In this document: positions 1-11,967 of the stretch, piece by piece
Position numbering within the stretch: position 1 is the first letter of the stretch
Layout: every line of letters starts with the position of its first letter
The notes under the pieces: generated by a model
The model's database searches: none
Seen by the model: only the letters and a program-made list of their open reading frames with translations
What the model was told of the DNA's origin: nothing
Program-made: the position numbers and the translations under genes
Origin: Clarireedia homoeocarpa
Taxonomy: Eukaryota; Ascomycota; Leotiomycetes; Helotiales; Rutstroemiaceae
Direction of reading: 5' to 3'
Length of the DNA: 64,000 bases
Assembly (NCBI GenBank): GCA_001465935.1
Contig: LNKV01000020.1
Span: 1,123,252 to 1,187,251, forward strand

Positions 1-660
1 GTGTGGTCCTCCTGCTGAAAAAGAACTCCTGCACACTAGTTTTCCTTCCAATGACATGTCCATTGCCATGTCCATTGCCCAGCAGGCTTGTATGCTCATT
101 AGCATCCGGCATGTTGGGTGCTGGACGTCCGTTGTGATCGCTTCGGTAGCTTGCAGAACGTGCTCGCTTCAGTTGTTCTCGGTATTGAGGATGCGCTACA
201 TATCAGAGATCGCAAACGTTAGCATAGCCACTCTGGATAGTTATCATGTCGAAGATTAGATGTTCCAGTTGTGTCGCGCGCAAACAAATATTGTCTCCAG
301 ATAGCTTTCTTGGCCCTTGGCGTAATTGGCAAGTGGAGAAGGGATATCACAGGAATGAAAGGATATCAATGAACGGGGGAGGGATTTGATAGAGATGAGT
401 GAGGCGTGGCTTCAAGCTCGACTAAAGTAATATCTCTCTGCATAGCCGGGTGGTGAATGGGAACACACATGATGCTGGGTTGTAATACCATTTAAAAACG
501 TCTCGGGAGGGGTATGTGTGCAGCGTGAAATGCAACAAAGGGCTGCACATCAAAGATCCTGGCTGTTGCCCGATTGCTCTGGGTGCAACCGACCACCAAC
601 AAATGCGTGAGGCTTTCAATTGGTCGAATACGCTGTGCGCGTGCGATGCCAATTGACAAT

Positions 661-686
661 GATTGATTGATTGATTGATTGATTGA
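661..686. repeat. (GATT)n microsatellite
   Basis: About six tandem copies of GATT, intergenic. Confidence 0.9.
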
Positions 687-1362
687 AGAGGAAGAATGAT
701 GGAAAAGTCGAAAAAAGAAAAACGAGGGAGATCACTCATCACGCTGTTCTACTTACAAACCATCTTGGCAAAGATCGAGCCGTTTGGTCGCGACTCAATC
801 GGTGTAATGTATGATGCGGACTAATGTGAGAGAAACAGGGAAATGGACCGAAAGTGGTAATATTGGGTAGGTAGGTTAAGAGGCAGAAAGGGTAAGAAAA
901 AGGTTTTGGCGTTCGGGATGAACGTTGATTCCTGTGCCAGCGCCTGTGCCTGAGTATGGGATAAGACTGTGTGTGTGTGATGGATAAGTCTCGGGCACTT
1001 ATTTCGTTCGATCGGTGGAAATCCTATCGAGCTCCACTCCGAAGGGGAAATATGTGTGAGCGTTTTTTCTCTTCTTCTTCTTTCTGGAGCTGCTGCGCCT
1101 CCTTTGATATAAAAGAATTGAAGCTTGTGCGGGAAATGGGCTTCTAGACGTTCTGACCCAAAGATGGGGACGAGGCGAGCGAGCTCTACTGGGAAATGAT
1201 CTTCCTCGATGACGATCAAACGGTACAGTACCAGTCCAGAAAATTCCAAGTTTCGCGAAATAAGTTGGTTTCGCTTTGCGTCTTCTTGGGTGGAGCGATT
1301 TGGCCGCACAACAACGTTCCAGATGTCGTGGAAAGGGAAACAGAGGAAGCAAAAGAACACTG

Positions 1363-1439
1363 CAGAGAGAGAGAGGGAGGGAGGGAGAGAGAGAGAGAGG
1401 GTGAGAGAGAGAGAGAGAGAGGGTGAGAGAGAGAGAGAA
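1363..1439. repeat. GA-rich purine tract
   Basis: Nearly pure GA/GGGA purine run of about 77 bases. It generates long spurious frames rich in R/E on one strand and S/L on the other. Confidence 0.9.
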
Positions 1440-1649
1440 GAGTTGGATCTTACCTATTTCAGCTATCAAACATTCGACTATGGCGGTGCAGGTCGAGGAA
1501 GGCACGAATATTGTGGGTGCGGGACTATGCCAGCTGGAAATGGACAGCTGTAGCTGAAGCTGTCAGGGTAGCTGCTGTGAGTATGTGAGTACTAAGTAGG
1601 CGCGAGCAAAGTACGAAGTATGCACGAAGTAATAGTTGAGACGGTGGAG

Positions 1650-1687
1650 GCGAGGGCGAGGGCGAGACCGAGACTGAGACTGAGACT
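1650..1687. repeat. GAGGGC / GAGACT hexamer repeats
   Basis: A run of GAGGGC units passes into GAGACT/C units, again purine-rich on the plus strand. A related (GGGAGTGT)n/(GAGGGAGT)n run follows at 1859-1893. Confidence 0.8.
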
Positions 1688-1954
1688 TTGATGCTTTTCC
1701 TAAAATTGAAGGAACGAGGAGCGCAAAGCGAGGGCCAATGATATCCAATGATGGCCAAGGAGCTACGTGCAACAAGCAGTCTGCCAAGTTATGATGAAGA
1801 GTGTGAGGTTCAAGCAGCCAGTGTACGAAGTGTACGAAGTAAGTAGTTGTATGTAGTGGGAGTGTGGGAGTGTGGGAGTGAGGGAGTGAGGGAGACTGTC
1901 TGGTGTGTCATACGTTTACGACAAACAATTCACTCCTACGAGTAGAGATCAATG

Positions 1955-1981
1955 CCCAATCCCAATCCCAATCCCAATCCC
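1955..1981. repeat. (CCCAAT)n hexamer repeat
   Basis: More than four tandem CCCAAT units. The complementary hexamer GGGATT recurs at 17606-17647. Confidence 0.9.
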
Positions 1982-2814
1982 TATCGTCAGATTCACCAGG
2001 CGCTGTTGCACATTCTCATCACACACTCCGACTCCGACTGCGTACGCCACACTCCCTGTCGTCAGATTCACCAGGCGATGACTTCGTTCCCTGCTCATGA
2101 CTTCGTACGTGTACGCTCTGTTACACAGGGAGCTATGGCCACTGGGGAAAACGTGCTCAAAACGCCAAAAGCTCACGGCTTGACCAATGAGCATCCGCCT
2201 CCCACGCTCTCAATCACACCCAACATGCACAGCCCCCCTTGGCGCTCATACAAAGGCCATTTTGTGGCTTGTCATCATTTCATAATCCTGTCGCTCGCCC
2301 TTGATGCATGGATGTATGCACGGCAGGGTCTTTTGATTGTTACACGGTTTACATTGTTACCCAAGTACACGGATGTCCCATAAGCAAACACCCGAACATT
2401 CCGCCAAGTTCCGGCCAAGACGAGGGTCCCCATCTCTGATCACGGTACTTGATTTGGTCTTGATTTGATTTTGCTGCGGCACGGGGCGTACAGTACAGTA
2501 CTTATGGCTGGGGAAAAGACCGACTCCGCAGTTTTCGCAGAGGGGAGCACGAGGAGCTTGGCACTGACGGAGATTTGCTGTCTTGCAATTCTCAGGGTAC
2601 TTCGTGCATACGGCCCCTACGCACGGGATTGCTGAATAACACACCGTGCACACTTACTGCTACTGTACGACTCGCGAAAAGCCTATGCGAGCGAGCGATA
2701 TACGACCCCGACGTCGTCTATTGATTGCCGAGCAAGAGAGAGGTCACACTATCGGCTCAAACTATACCCTACATAGCCATCATCCGATTCTAGCTCATGC
2801 CACAATATTTTGCG

Positions 2815-3460
2815 TTCTTCAGTATACGGGCAGATGTGCAACAAAACTGGCTTCCTCAGACGAGAATATCGAATGTTTATATCGACAACATCTTGGGTTC
2901 TTTCAGTATACGGGCAGATATGCAACAAAAATTGTTTTTTTCTAGACGACATATTGAATACTTATACTTATAGTATCTTAGGTTCTTTCGATATACGGGC
3001 AGATATGCAACAAAATTTGCTTTTTCGTACGAGACATCGAATATTCATGTCTACAACATATTGGCTTCTTTCAATATACGAGTAGACGTGCAACACAATT
3101 TGCTTCCTCAGACGAGATATCGAATGTTCATATCGACAACATCTTGGATTCTTTCAATATACGGGCAGATATGCAACAAAATTTGTTTTCTTCAGACGAA
3201 ACGTTAAATACTTATACCTACAACATCTTAGGTTCTTTCAATATACGAGTAGACATGCAACACAATTTAGTTCCTCAGACGAGATATCAACTACTTGTAT
3301 CTACAACATCTTAGGTTCTTTCAGTATACGAGCAGACGTGCAACAAAATTTGGGTTTTCAGACAAACTATTGAATACTTATATCTACAACACCTTGGGTT
3401 CTTTCAATATACGAGCAGATGTGCAACAAAATTTGGTTTTTCTGAGACGTCGAATGCTAT
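2815..3460. repeat. array of eight ~83-bp tandem repeats
   Basis: The landmark TTCTTTCARTATACG recurs at about 2815, 2898, 2983, 3066, 3149, 3233, 3316 and 3399, a spacing of 83-85 bp. Each unit continues with a GCAACAMAATTTG block, a CAGACGAGAT-like block and ACAACATCTTRGGTTC. Units differ mainly by C/T and G/A changes plus small indels. Units 4 and 6 share the variants GAGTAGAC and GCAACACAATT, while units 3 and 5 share GGGCAGAT and GCAACAAAATT, hinting at a dimeric higher-order register. The period is not a multiple of three, so the short frames through it cycle and are unlikely to be coding. No spacer/repeat partition of the CRISPR kind is present. Confidence 0.9.
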
Positions 3461-4186
3461 GTTGTACGTGGATTCAGCCTATTGGATTGGAAGAATGTGT
3501 TAGTAGAAAGGGCTCACCGCTAGGAACGTCAGGAGGGAAAGTTTCTTGATGGCAAACCATAACTACTTTGCATCGTGAAAGATTTCTTATGCATCTCTGC
3601 TAAGTGGCTGTTTAATTATTTGGTGTTTCGATTATATCGCGAAAGCCTCACAAGATGCGAGCGTGCCCCTTTTCTTGGGGAAACGGGTGTATTTGTGGCC
3701 CAATAAAATCTGAATTTTTAAGTTGGAGATTTTTGAATAAGAATTTTTTGGTGCGCAAAACTTTTTCGTACACCGCGTGATGCCCTAATTAATGCCGATA
3801 CTTTTTAAAAGATCATATTGCTTTTGATTGTCTACCCGACACCGACCCAAATATGCACGCACGTCTTGGCTTTATGCTGGCTTTCGTATATTTACATTGC
3901 ACATCACCAATATCAAATCCAATGCCATTTTAGTGTACGTAACTTATAAAATGCACAGCCGTATTGAGCATGCGTATACACGACTTCGCCAGAACTTCGC
4001 ATATACGTCTAGTTCACAAATTGGAGATAACAAAGGGGTTCCGTGCCCCCCTCTCTCGACGCGAAAGAAAAGGATAACCAGGAAAACTGCAGCTAAGCGA
4101 CAATGGAGAGCAGAAACAGAGAACAGAAGAAGAACACAAAAAGAGACTCAAGAAGCTGGTACATGGTGAGCTCCCCAAGCTTGCCA

Positions 4187-4624
4187 TCAATCCTCTTGAC
4201 AATAGTTGTAGCCAGAGTCTTCCAAATGAAGCACGTCCATCCTCAGGCACCCTGAAAGGCGACAGATAGATGGCTCTTTCCTCTTCCTTCTAGATAATTT
4301 GACCAAGTTCATCCATCCGACGAATGCAAATGCACCCGAGAAGATTGATTTTCCGAACTGTCCCTGAGAGCACGGGACATGGGCAATTAAGATGGGCGCT
4401 AACTTAGAGAGCTTACAAACAATCATCAGTACAACGCGCGGCTCACGCGATGAGCCTCCATCTGAATAGCTAACCTTAGACACGGACTTGCCGAACCATT
4501 TTTTTCGTTGCGGCTTGACGGAGCCGACAACAACACGCCGCGTCACCTTAACAACGACACGAGAGTTATCCGTGGCGATATCTGTAATATGGAATTTCAC
4601 TACAAATCGAATCTGAAACGGCAT
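4187..4624 (-). CDS. doubtful small basic ORF, 145 aa
   Basis: An ATG-initiated uninterrupted frame (ATG at 4624) encodes a basic 145-residue protein. It lies 268 bases downstream of the end of the MFS transporter gene on the same strand. I recognise no domain, signal peptide or membrane segment, and no splice signals suggest extra exons. It could be a lineage-specific gene, a relic or chance. Length and a proper ATG are the only evidence. Confidence 0.2.
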   Translation of the reverse strand: MPFQIRFVVKFHITDIATDNSRVVVKVTRRVVVGSVKPQRKKWFGKSVSKVSYSDGGSSREPRVVLMIVCKLSKLAPILIAHVPCSQGQFGKSIFSGAFAFVGWMNLVKLSRRKRKEPSICRLSGCLRMDVLHLEDSGYNYCQED

Positions 4625-4892
4625 CTAAGGATGCCAGGGCCATATCTAATTGTTCAAGTGGAAATTGGACATTGAGAACTTATGTGCTCTATAATCACAG
4701 ATTCAGACCCAGTGAAGAAGTTGTCTAGCAGAAATGTGGTGCAATACAAGTACGAGAAGAATGCGTATATACGTGTTGATTATGCAGCGGTATCTATACA
4801 AACATGAAGTCATCAGCAAAATTTCCGCCATCTCCTTTCCCATGTAAACATCTAGGTAAAGATACACATTATCAATACACCATCCCGAACCA

Positions 4893-6901
4893 CTACGCAG
4901 ATTCTCCCGTACCCGCTGCATCCCGTCGTCTAGCCTCTTTATCCGCCTCTAATCTTCTCATTCTAACACCCCTTCCTCTTCCGCAGCATCCCAAGGCCAA
5001 CGGAAGCGGCACCACCACAACAGCCAATACGGCCTGTAGAATAAGAGCATTGTACATGTGTCCCGGGGGTCTATCTGACCCATCATCCGCCGAGCCATCC
5101 GACGTGCCCTTCGCCCTCAACGCGTCCGAGGCAATGATGAAAATTCCGCCGAACAATTGTCCCCCTGACCAGCAGAGGGTGCTTGTGACTTCCGGAGACA
5201 CCGGATGCGTGATCTCAATGAGATATTCCAGACCAACAGGAACAAGACTGAAAGACGCCGCGCCAAGAATCGATGGAATAGCGTAGATAGCGCCCAAGCT
5301 TCTAGTTTGAGGTGCCCAGGTAAATGCTAAGTAGCAGGCGGCGATAATAGGGATTTGAAGTTTGATTGCTAGGAGATAGGATTTGGTGCGGTCGATCAGA
5401 GGGGAGGTGACGGCAGAGGTGACAAGACCGACGACGATGAGAAGGGCACCGGCAATCCCGGCTTCGGTTTCAGAGAAGGAATATGGTGCAACCATTTGGT
5501 TAATCAGCGAGGAGATGTTGTTGAAGAGTGCCGTATAGAAGGCGAAGGGGATGAAAACCATATAAAATTCTGGTAAGCGGAAGAGAAAACGTAGTGAGGT
5601 GCCTAGGGATTGTTTGGTTTCTTCCGAGGACGCGGAGCATGGCGTTGGTGGTGCTGCGGGAATGAAGAACGAGGGAATGGTGGCTACGGAGGACTAGATC
5701 ACGTTTAGTATTATGATACTGATGATAAAGTGAGTTGCATGACTTACAATGATAGCGATGTAGAGGACCATGTTTGGTATGCTTCCAGCACTTCCCGCCC
5801 AGAAAGGATCAATCAGCTGAGCTAATGCACCACCGAATGGATTGGCTAAACTCATCACGGCAGTGGCAGCTACTCTTCCATTGTTTGTAAACCACAGATC
5901 CGAGTACCTCGTAGGAGCTGCGAGCACAAATGGCTGAGCAAGTCCCGTCAGTATCTGACCGAACATAACACCGCCGAAGTTTCCATGCGGGCCAGCTTTC
6001 GTTGCTCCATAACGAATCCAATTCCCAAGCAATATGAGCACAGACGATATTATGAGGGCAGGTTTTGGACCGCCATGATGTAGAACATATACCGTGAAGG
6101 GGGATACGATAACGAAAGCGAAGAGAAAAGCTGTGCTAAGCCAGTTGATCGCGGACTCAGATACAGCATAGTATTCGGAAACTGTTGTCGAGATTGCAGA
6201 GAAGGTCAACCACTATAGCACGAGCAGATTAGTATGTCGTTGTTTGAAATCAATTGGGGATGAAAGGCAATGGTGTCGAACAGAAATATACCAGATGGCA
6301 AAATACTTACATCCCAGCTAGCAATAATATTTAAAAGTACCAATTGCACCAACCCGAACCACCTTCTCTTATAGACTTTGAATTCCCTTGCGCCATCATG
6401 CCCCTCCGTACTACCACTTCCAAATCTCTCATCTGCAGCCCCATCCGTAACCCCAATGTTTGCCCCGCCTCCATGTCTTTCTCTTGTGGAATCTTCTCCC
6501 AGTAAATCATTACCACTATTCAATTCGGTCAAATACTCCATATACTCAACTGACCCTGCCTCCACACTCTGCGCAGTAGCATCTGTCTGGGGGTTGTCTA
6601 AACCTCCATTGCTATCCGTTCTCGACCTCGCAGCTTTATCTTTGCCGTTCATGTCCCTCTTCCTCATATGTCTTGTGGCAGTCCAGCCTTTCAGCATTCC
6701 GGTCGTCGCGAATCCACTCTCAAGATCTTTCTCTTTGGTTGTCTCAGGAACGGGCAGGGTTTGCTCGATCGTGCTAGGGTCCTTCTCTATATCGCCCGAC
6801 AGAGAGTTTGATAGACTACTTGAGTCTTTCTTGTTTGATCCGATTTCCTTCTCATCGTTTGCAATTTCAATTTCTGTTGCACCTGTATTCCTAACCGCCA
6901 T
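4893..6901 (-). CDS. MFS transporter, FLVCR/SLC49-like family
   Basis: Three exons: 6901-6311, 6212-5748 and 5693-4893, joined in phase 0 at both GTAAGT-type introns, giving 618 aa. The first ~180 residues are a hydrophilic, Ser/Glu-rich cytosolic tail. About 12 hydrophobic segments follow, beginning around residue 183. The spliced junction reads SWDWLTFSAI, followed by AINWLSTAFLFAF. With the late SPEVTSTLCWSGGQLFGG stretch this matches my memory of fungal relatives of FLVCR/DIRC2 (SLC49) carriers. Animal members move haem, choline or related small molecules; the substrate here cannot be told from sequence. The protein ends in a basic tail. It is probably in the plasma membrane or an endomembrane. 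Family assignment is fairly sure, function is not. Confidence 0.85.
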
Positions 6902-7719
6902 GTTTTAAGTTCAGCTATGAGATCGATCTTGGATAAGATAAGGCTTGGCGCTGACGCTGACGCTGACGCTGACGCTAGTACCTTGTTTATCTTAGCGTTG
7001 CGCGGGGCGATCATGGAGAATTGAGATTTTGTCTTTGGCTTTCCGGCGTCGGATGAAGATTTATCATGTTCCAAGAAGAGGAAAATATATCATGTCAAAA
7101 AGGAAGACATGAAATAGTAGTAGGTGTTTATCAGCGGCAGAGAAAATGAGGGGTCGTGAAGGATTTAGGATGATTGCATGTGTGCATTGGATGCTACCTC
7201 CATTAGAATTAGAGATAAGGTTGAATGTAACTGGCTCGAGTGGATGAGACTGGGGTAGGATCTGGCTGAAAGGCTTGCCGATTTCAGACCCTCCTCCGAA
7301 CCTGTTACTAGATTCAGAAATATAGATACGCGGTAAAGATACCTAGGTTCCATAGCACTTCCCTATTTTTGCTTGTGACTGCGGTTGTCGGCATCTGTGT
7401 ACTGACCTGCTATGAAATGATAAGTATGGCATATAACGTTGGAGGACTACTTATGGACAAACGAAATAACCACCCAGCAGCAGTAGACCAAGCTGGGCGG
7501 TGGGAGTTTAGTATGAAGAGAGAGTTAAGCTTTTTCTATATCGATTTCCTTTTCTATACTACATGCAGATGCGCTCGATCAAGAAAAGAGATCTGTATGC
7601 AGTGGTACAAGAACGGATCGGTTCCTTATTTGTACAATTCCCTTCTCCCTCCTCTCATCATCTAGAAGTTGTTCATATTGCCCGGTGAGTTCGGTGTGGT
7701 CATGAAATCTTAGGATAAT
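6902..7719. other. intergenic, 5' of the MFS gene and 3' of QCR6
   Basis: No gene seen. It begins with the (GACGCT)n run listed separately, close to the transporter start, so it probably lies in the 5' leader or promoter. Confidence 0.6.
6949..6977. repeat. (GACGCT)n hexamer repeat in the MFS 5' region
   Basis: About 4.5 copies of GACGCT, starting 48 bases upstream of the ATG at 6901. Confidence 0.85.
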
Positions 7720-8641
7720 TTACTTTAGAGCATTCCAAAGCTTAGGAGCAGCGCAAGCGGTTGCGCAGTGTGCGAGGTGGAAGACTGCAGTATTAGAGGT
7801 TAGTCATAATCTTGGTGAAATCAAAATACCGTAGGAATATCAAGACGTACATTCTTCAACACAGTCCTCGCCAGGGTGCTTCTTGTCCCCAGAATCACTG
7901 GCACTAGTAACACGCTCAACACACTCATCATAGTGGTGCTTGGCGGGGGCGCAACCTGTGGACTCCTTGCATTCTGTTGAAAAGGTTAGTCATGCTCTTC
8001 CTACTCTAGATGTGATATCATATTCTTTATTGAAGGTCGAAACATATCAGATCTCTGGGCTTGCATGATCCGGACAAATGATATGTTCATGAATTGCTCA
8101 AGAGTTCAAGCAAAGTAGACTTACCCTCCTCGAACTTTTCTTTGGGATCCTCAAGTTCTTCCTCTTCCTCTTCCTCATCTTCGTCTCCACCCTCCTCCTC
8201 ATCCTTTGACTGCGATTTTGGTGCAGGTGCAGGTGCATCATCATCGTCGTCGTCGTTCTTAGCCCTCTTGTCTGGTGTTGGGCCGGATGGGTCCTAGTAA
8301 CTCATGTCAGTTTGCAGCTTCCAAAATCTTGCATGGCCAGATGAAGAGCCCTCAAGACGGCTGTGCTGCTTCCGCGTCCTCCGCAGGGTATCAAGGTAAC
8401 TCCCTTTCCCCGCGATTGCAGTCTTTAGCCAGGTCGTGGGATTTTTCCGTTGCAGAGAGCTCGAAAGAACAAGATGAATAAGATAACATTAACCACGTAC
8501 AATGGCCTCTCCCTCTCCGCCGACATCTTTCTGCGCAGGCGTCTTTTCTGAGCTGGCACCTCCGGATACTGCCTCTGCTTCAACAGTACTCCATGGTGTA
8601 GCAGCGGCCACGAGGTCGCTCCAGCTGTCGAAGAAACCCAT
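7720..8641 (-). CDS. QCR6: cytochrome bc1 complex hinge protein (QCR6)
   Basis: Four exons: 8641-8501, 8293-8125, 7973-7851 and 7784-7720, total 165 aa. The start MGFFDSWSDLVAA is followed by a strongly acidic middle (Asp run, then Glu run, residues ~65-100) and a C-terminal hinge domain with cysteines in the UCR_hinge arrangement. Seen there are CKESTGC, HYDEC, GEDC and the ending HLAHCATACAAPKLWNALK. The protein is the acidic hinge subunit of respiratory complex III in the mitochondrial inner membrane and helps cytochrome c1 interact with cytochrome c. Length and acidic stretch fit fungal QCR6. All four exons are short, so the open frames alone would miss the gene. Confidence 0.93.
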
Positions 8642-9220
8642 CTCTACAATCGAACTTTAGTTATAGAGTCAATTGTATGATTGTTGTAAGTCGCTGTACG
8701 TTGACGTCGTGGGGGAAGAAAGTGCTAGGTAGTGTTAAATTCCGTTGTGTCGGATGAGAAATGAACCTCGCCAAAAATGAGGTTGCGATTCAATGATTCT
8801 AATTGGCTACTGAAGATTTTAAGCTAGTTGTGTTTTAATTCCTGGTTTTTCCGACACAATTCTAGGTGCGATAAGCGTTAAGACGAGTAATTTGAGACAG
8901 CATGCAATGAACATTCTTCATTCATGGGTAAATACAATCTAATGAGTACCGTTTTACCTAGAGTTGTATACCTCAGGCACCAAGACCTATATCTCTCTCG
9001 AGCAATCCATCACCAGTCTGAACGCCATGCAGTGCCGCTTTACAGCTAGTTCTTCCTGCGAGCCTTCATAAACCATTCGTGCCCAGTCTCATATATCATT
9101 AATGATAGAACGCCTTTCCTGCCATATTTCTGTCCAAACCGTCCTAATATTCATTCAATCATGACTTCGTAACACCCCATTGTGACAATGTAGGGAACAC
9201 AGCATACTTGTGCATGATGT
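8642..9220. other. intergenic, 5' of QCR6 and 3' of the WBP2-like gene
   Basis: No gene or repeat recognised. Confidence 0.5.
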
Positions 9221-10228
9221 TTACTGCCTTTCGGCCTGCTCTCGTAATCGCTGATCCAGATCCACTGAAACAGCTTGTGCTTGTGCTGCTTCATAGTCTG
9301 GCGGGGGCTCGGCTGGTGCTGTGAAGTCCTCGGGTTGTGATAGATTTCCAGTTGGAGTTCTTATTCCAGCTACCCCGCTATCTTGAGCTACAGCAGGTTC
9401 TTCATTTGTAACCTCCCTCGCAGCTTCGTATGCAGGTAATTGCTCCAAATCCATGTTGGCCAAATCTACTCCAGTTGTGCCGCGCTGTCCATGCTCCCGT
9501 GCGACGGTATATGCTTGGTACAATCGCTCTTTTATTTGTTCAAAGCAGGTGTGGAAATCAAAAGCCCCACCTTCCCTAAAAGTCATTCGTACTTCAACTG
9601 CAGGATAATCTGGTGGAATTCCACCTCCAGGGACCGGTTTGCAGAGAGCCGTCCAGTAGTTCGCGCCAAAGAATGGGGCGCGAACATGGCTATCTTGTAG
9701 GTTGAGAATAGGAGAACTGAAAGACTGGAGATCGGTAGTTGGGTTGCTTGGAAGGTAAACAACCTGAGCAAAAAATCAGTCAAAGCTTCCGAACTCGAGG
9801 GTCCTGTTCTGCATACCCTTTGATTTGTAACAAAAACCACTCCCGCATCGCATTTGGCCGCGTATGGCTCAATGCCCGCAGTTGCGGTTGGCGTAGAAAT
9901 TTGTAGACTGATTCGAGGAGGCGAGGTATAAAGGATGCGCTCATTGGGGAGCTTCACGAAGCCAGCCTCGTTCGGAGAGGTCATCACCCAACTTTTTTCC
10001 CGAGCCGATCTTAGCACTGCTTCTTGCGCCATATGCAAGGTATAAAGATGCTGCTCTTGATGAAAGGCATACATGATGATAGATAGAACAAATAAGGCGG
10101 AAGAGGAATGAGAAGAGAGAATGAGAAGAAGGAAAGGAGGTGGGGGGAAAGGAGGGTGGGTAGAAGTGATAGCAATGAAATACTACATGCAAGAGGAAGC
10201 CACAGGAAACAACTTACTTTATTGACAT
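9221..10228 (-). CDS. WBP2-like GRAM-domain protein with PPxY motif
   Basis: Three exons: 10228-10218 (only 11 nt), 9991-9817 and 9763-9221, giving 242 aa. The tiny first exon plus exon 2 reads MSINWVMTSPNEAGFV, the start I expect for fungal WBP2-like proteins. Residues ~15-125 form the GRAM-like/WBP2 domain (LPNERILYTSPPR, CDAGVVFVTNQRVVYLP, LNLQDSHVRAPFFGANYW, VPGGGIPP). The C-terminal tail is Pro/Glu-rich, with an LPAY at residues 171-174 and a classical PPDY (PPxY) at 216-219. PPxY motifs bind WW domains, for example of Rsp5/Nedd4 ubiquitin ligases, so an adaptor role in ubiquitin-linked membrane traffic is plausible but inferred. The first intron is 226 nt, longer than most in this window. 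Confidence 0.88.
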
Positions 10229-11967
10229 CTTGACTTGCCTACCGGAACAGTATCAGCATCCGCCAGAAGGTTTGATAGGACTCCTTCGAGAGAGCGTGGG
10301 TCGAATCAGAGCAGAAGTGCGAGTCCTAAAATATGCACCGGTAATCGTTTCTTGTAAAGACTACTGTCAAAGTACCGGATCACTGAATGGAGTTCTGTGC
10401 GCCGACAAGACAAGGGGTCGAGGAAGGTTGCTTTTTGAATGGACAGTTAAGAGACACCAGTGTGGACCAAACGTTTTGCAGAGTCGCAATCAAAATCGCC
10501 ACGGAACGGGATACCTTGGATGGACTAGGTAGGATTGAGTGAGGTGGAAGATGGAGGGATAGTAGTTAGTAGCTGGTAGTGGGTAGTGAGGACCCTTCAC
10601 ACGCTTTTTCCTGAGAGGTTCAAAAATACCGGGATTTCTGATAGCGGGGCAACAACCTTGGGCTTTGGCGAGCAACCAACGACAACCCTTCGCTACCTCC
10701 CGAGGAACAAGCAAAGATTGGCACAGTCGGGCAGAGTTTGGTTCTGATTGTTAAGGTTATCCATATAATGGGGTATTTGTTGGGTCTGAGGTCGAGAGGA
10801 CCAGCATCAACCAATTGTCCTGCACGATTCTTGGTGTGGATATCGTACCTACGTACGAGGCGGACGAAGTACTCGCATGTAGGAAAGGGTGATCTGGCGG
10901 AGGGCTTTGCTGGTCAAGGTGGTTGGTTGTTGGTGTTCGGTGGTCAATGGTCGCCGCCAGTGGTCAATGGCGTGTTCAGTCGCAAGGTCTAGGTTGTTCG
11001 TTCTGAGTCGTTGTCTGGATTTCGGCTTCTCCCAGTGCATAAGGCAGCTGCTCATGGACAGACGGAAGTACCTCGATCCCCCTTTAGGTGTAGTGACATG
11101 TAAGATACTGTAGGTACGGGCGGAGAAGCGGTATCGCTACATCTACATATACATGAGCTACATGCGGTGGTGCCAGTAGCCCTTTTACGTCCTTGCGATG
11201 ATGATACCGGAAACTGCTTCCGCTGCAACAACCTCTACAAGTGGCGACTTATTGTTCAAACAACGCACTCCTATATCAAAGCAGGAAGATGGAATGCACA
11301 TCTGCTGAATCCTGAATCCCACGGATCGATCGCCATGTGAAAAATTTGCCCGTTTCTTCAAAATGCAGTCTGACATACATTCGCTAATGTCGCCCCTGTT
11401 CCTGTATGCGCGACGACCTCAATGTTGCACGTATGAAGGCCAGAGATACAGGCCTGACAAGCTTTCCAGAGCTTCATTTAGGCTGATTTGCCACACTCAA
11501 TCCTTCGTCCTTCGGAAGACCTTCCTGCAGCGTTAGCATAGGCTATCCCGCTTTTCTCCTTGTCCGTGTTTGCAAAAGGCAGGGCTAGATTTCAGGGGCA
11601 GACGAGAATCTAGGACTTCTAGGCGTTGGTGCACAGTATGAATAGCTTTTCTTTTAAGGTTGGGCCGACCTGGAGAAGCTGCAAGTGAATATGTAGCTAG
11701 ACCAATCGACTGTGAACACTGCATGGCACTTAAGTACAATGAGAGAGTTTATCGTGATACTGGACTAGACCTCATTGTGCATCTGTAGCTCCTGCTAGGG
11801 TTACACTGTCTAGTCCTATAGCGGCGGGCTGAATATCTTCAAGCAGCAGGCCAATCAACTGACGACCCGAGGTTTTGGAAGGATGGATGGATGGCCGGAT
11901 GGAATGCATCTCTTCTCTCTTCACACCTGATATTGTTTCGGAACTTGTGCGGAGGGATCGTAACTCC
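10229..11967. other. intergenic between the divergent WBP2-like and RraA-like genes
   Basis: No gene recognised in 1.7 kb. A ten-base repeat TGGTCAATGG occurs at 10941-10950 and 10961-10970. Short GGAT repeats lie just before the RraA-like frame (11879-11900). Confidence 0.5.

Larger units (their letters stand above)
1..4186. other. gene-poor, repeat-rich left end
   Basis: No reading frame here looks like a conserved protein. The stretch carries several simple repeats and the ~83-bp array, listed separately. Motifs of the form TACGAAGT or its complement recur (around 1610, 1825, 2095, 2595). A 19-bp exact direct repeat (TCGTCAGATTCACCAGGCG) sits at 1984-2002 and 2059-2077. A Cys-rich open frame on the minus strand at 2357-2653 lacks an ATG and is discussed under findings. 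From 3560 to 4000 the DNA is AT-rich and I see nothing in it. Confidence 0.6.

Noticed and set aside
821..1553. Overlapping long frames on both strands (up to 179 aa)
   Set aside because: They run through the GA-rich tract, giving low-complexity Ser/Leu or Arg/Glu stretches; no domain is recognisable.
2815..3460. CRISPR-like array
   Set aside because: There are no short conserved repeats with unique spacers; whole units are similar and the genome is eukaryotic.
2646..3549. Frames inside the 83-bp array with repeated YGQ(M/I)CNK peptides
   Set aside because: The unit length is not a multiple of three, so the reading frame cycles between repeats; the peptide similarity is a by-product of the DNA repeat.
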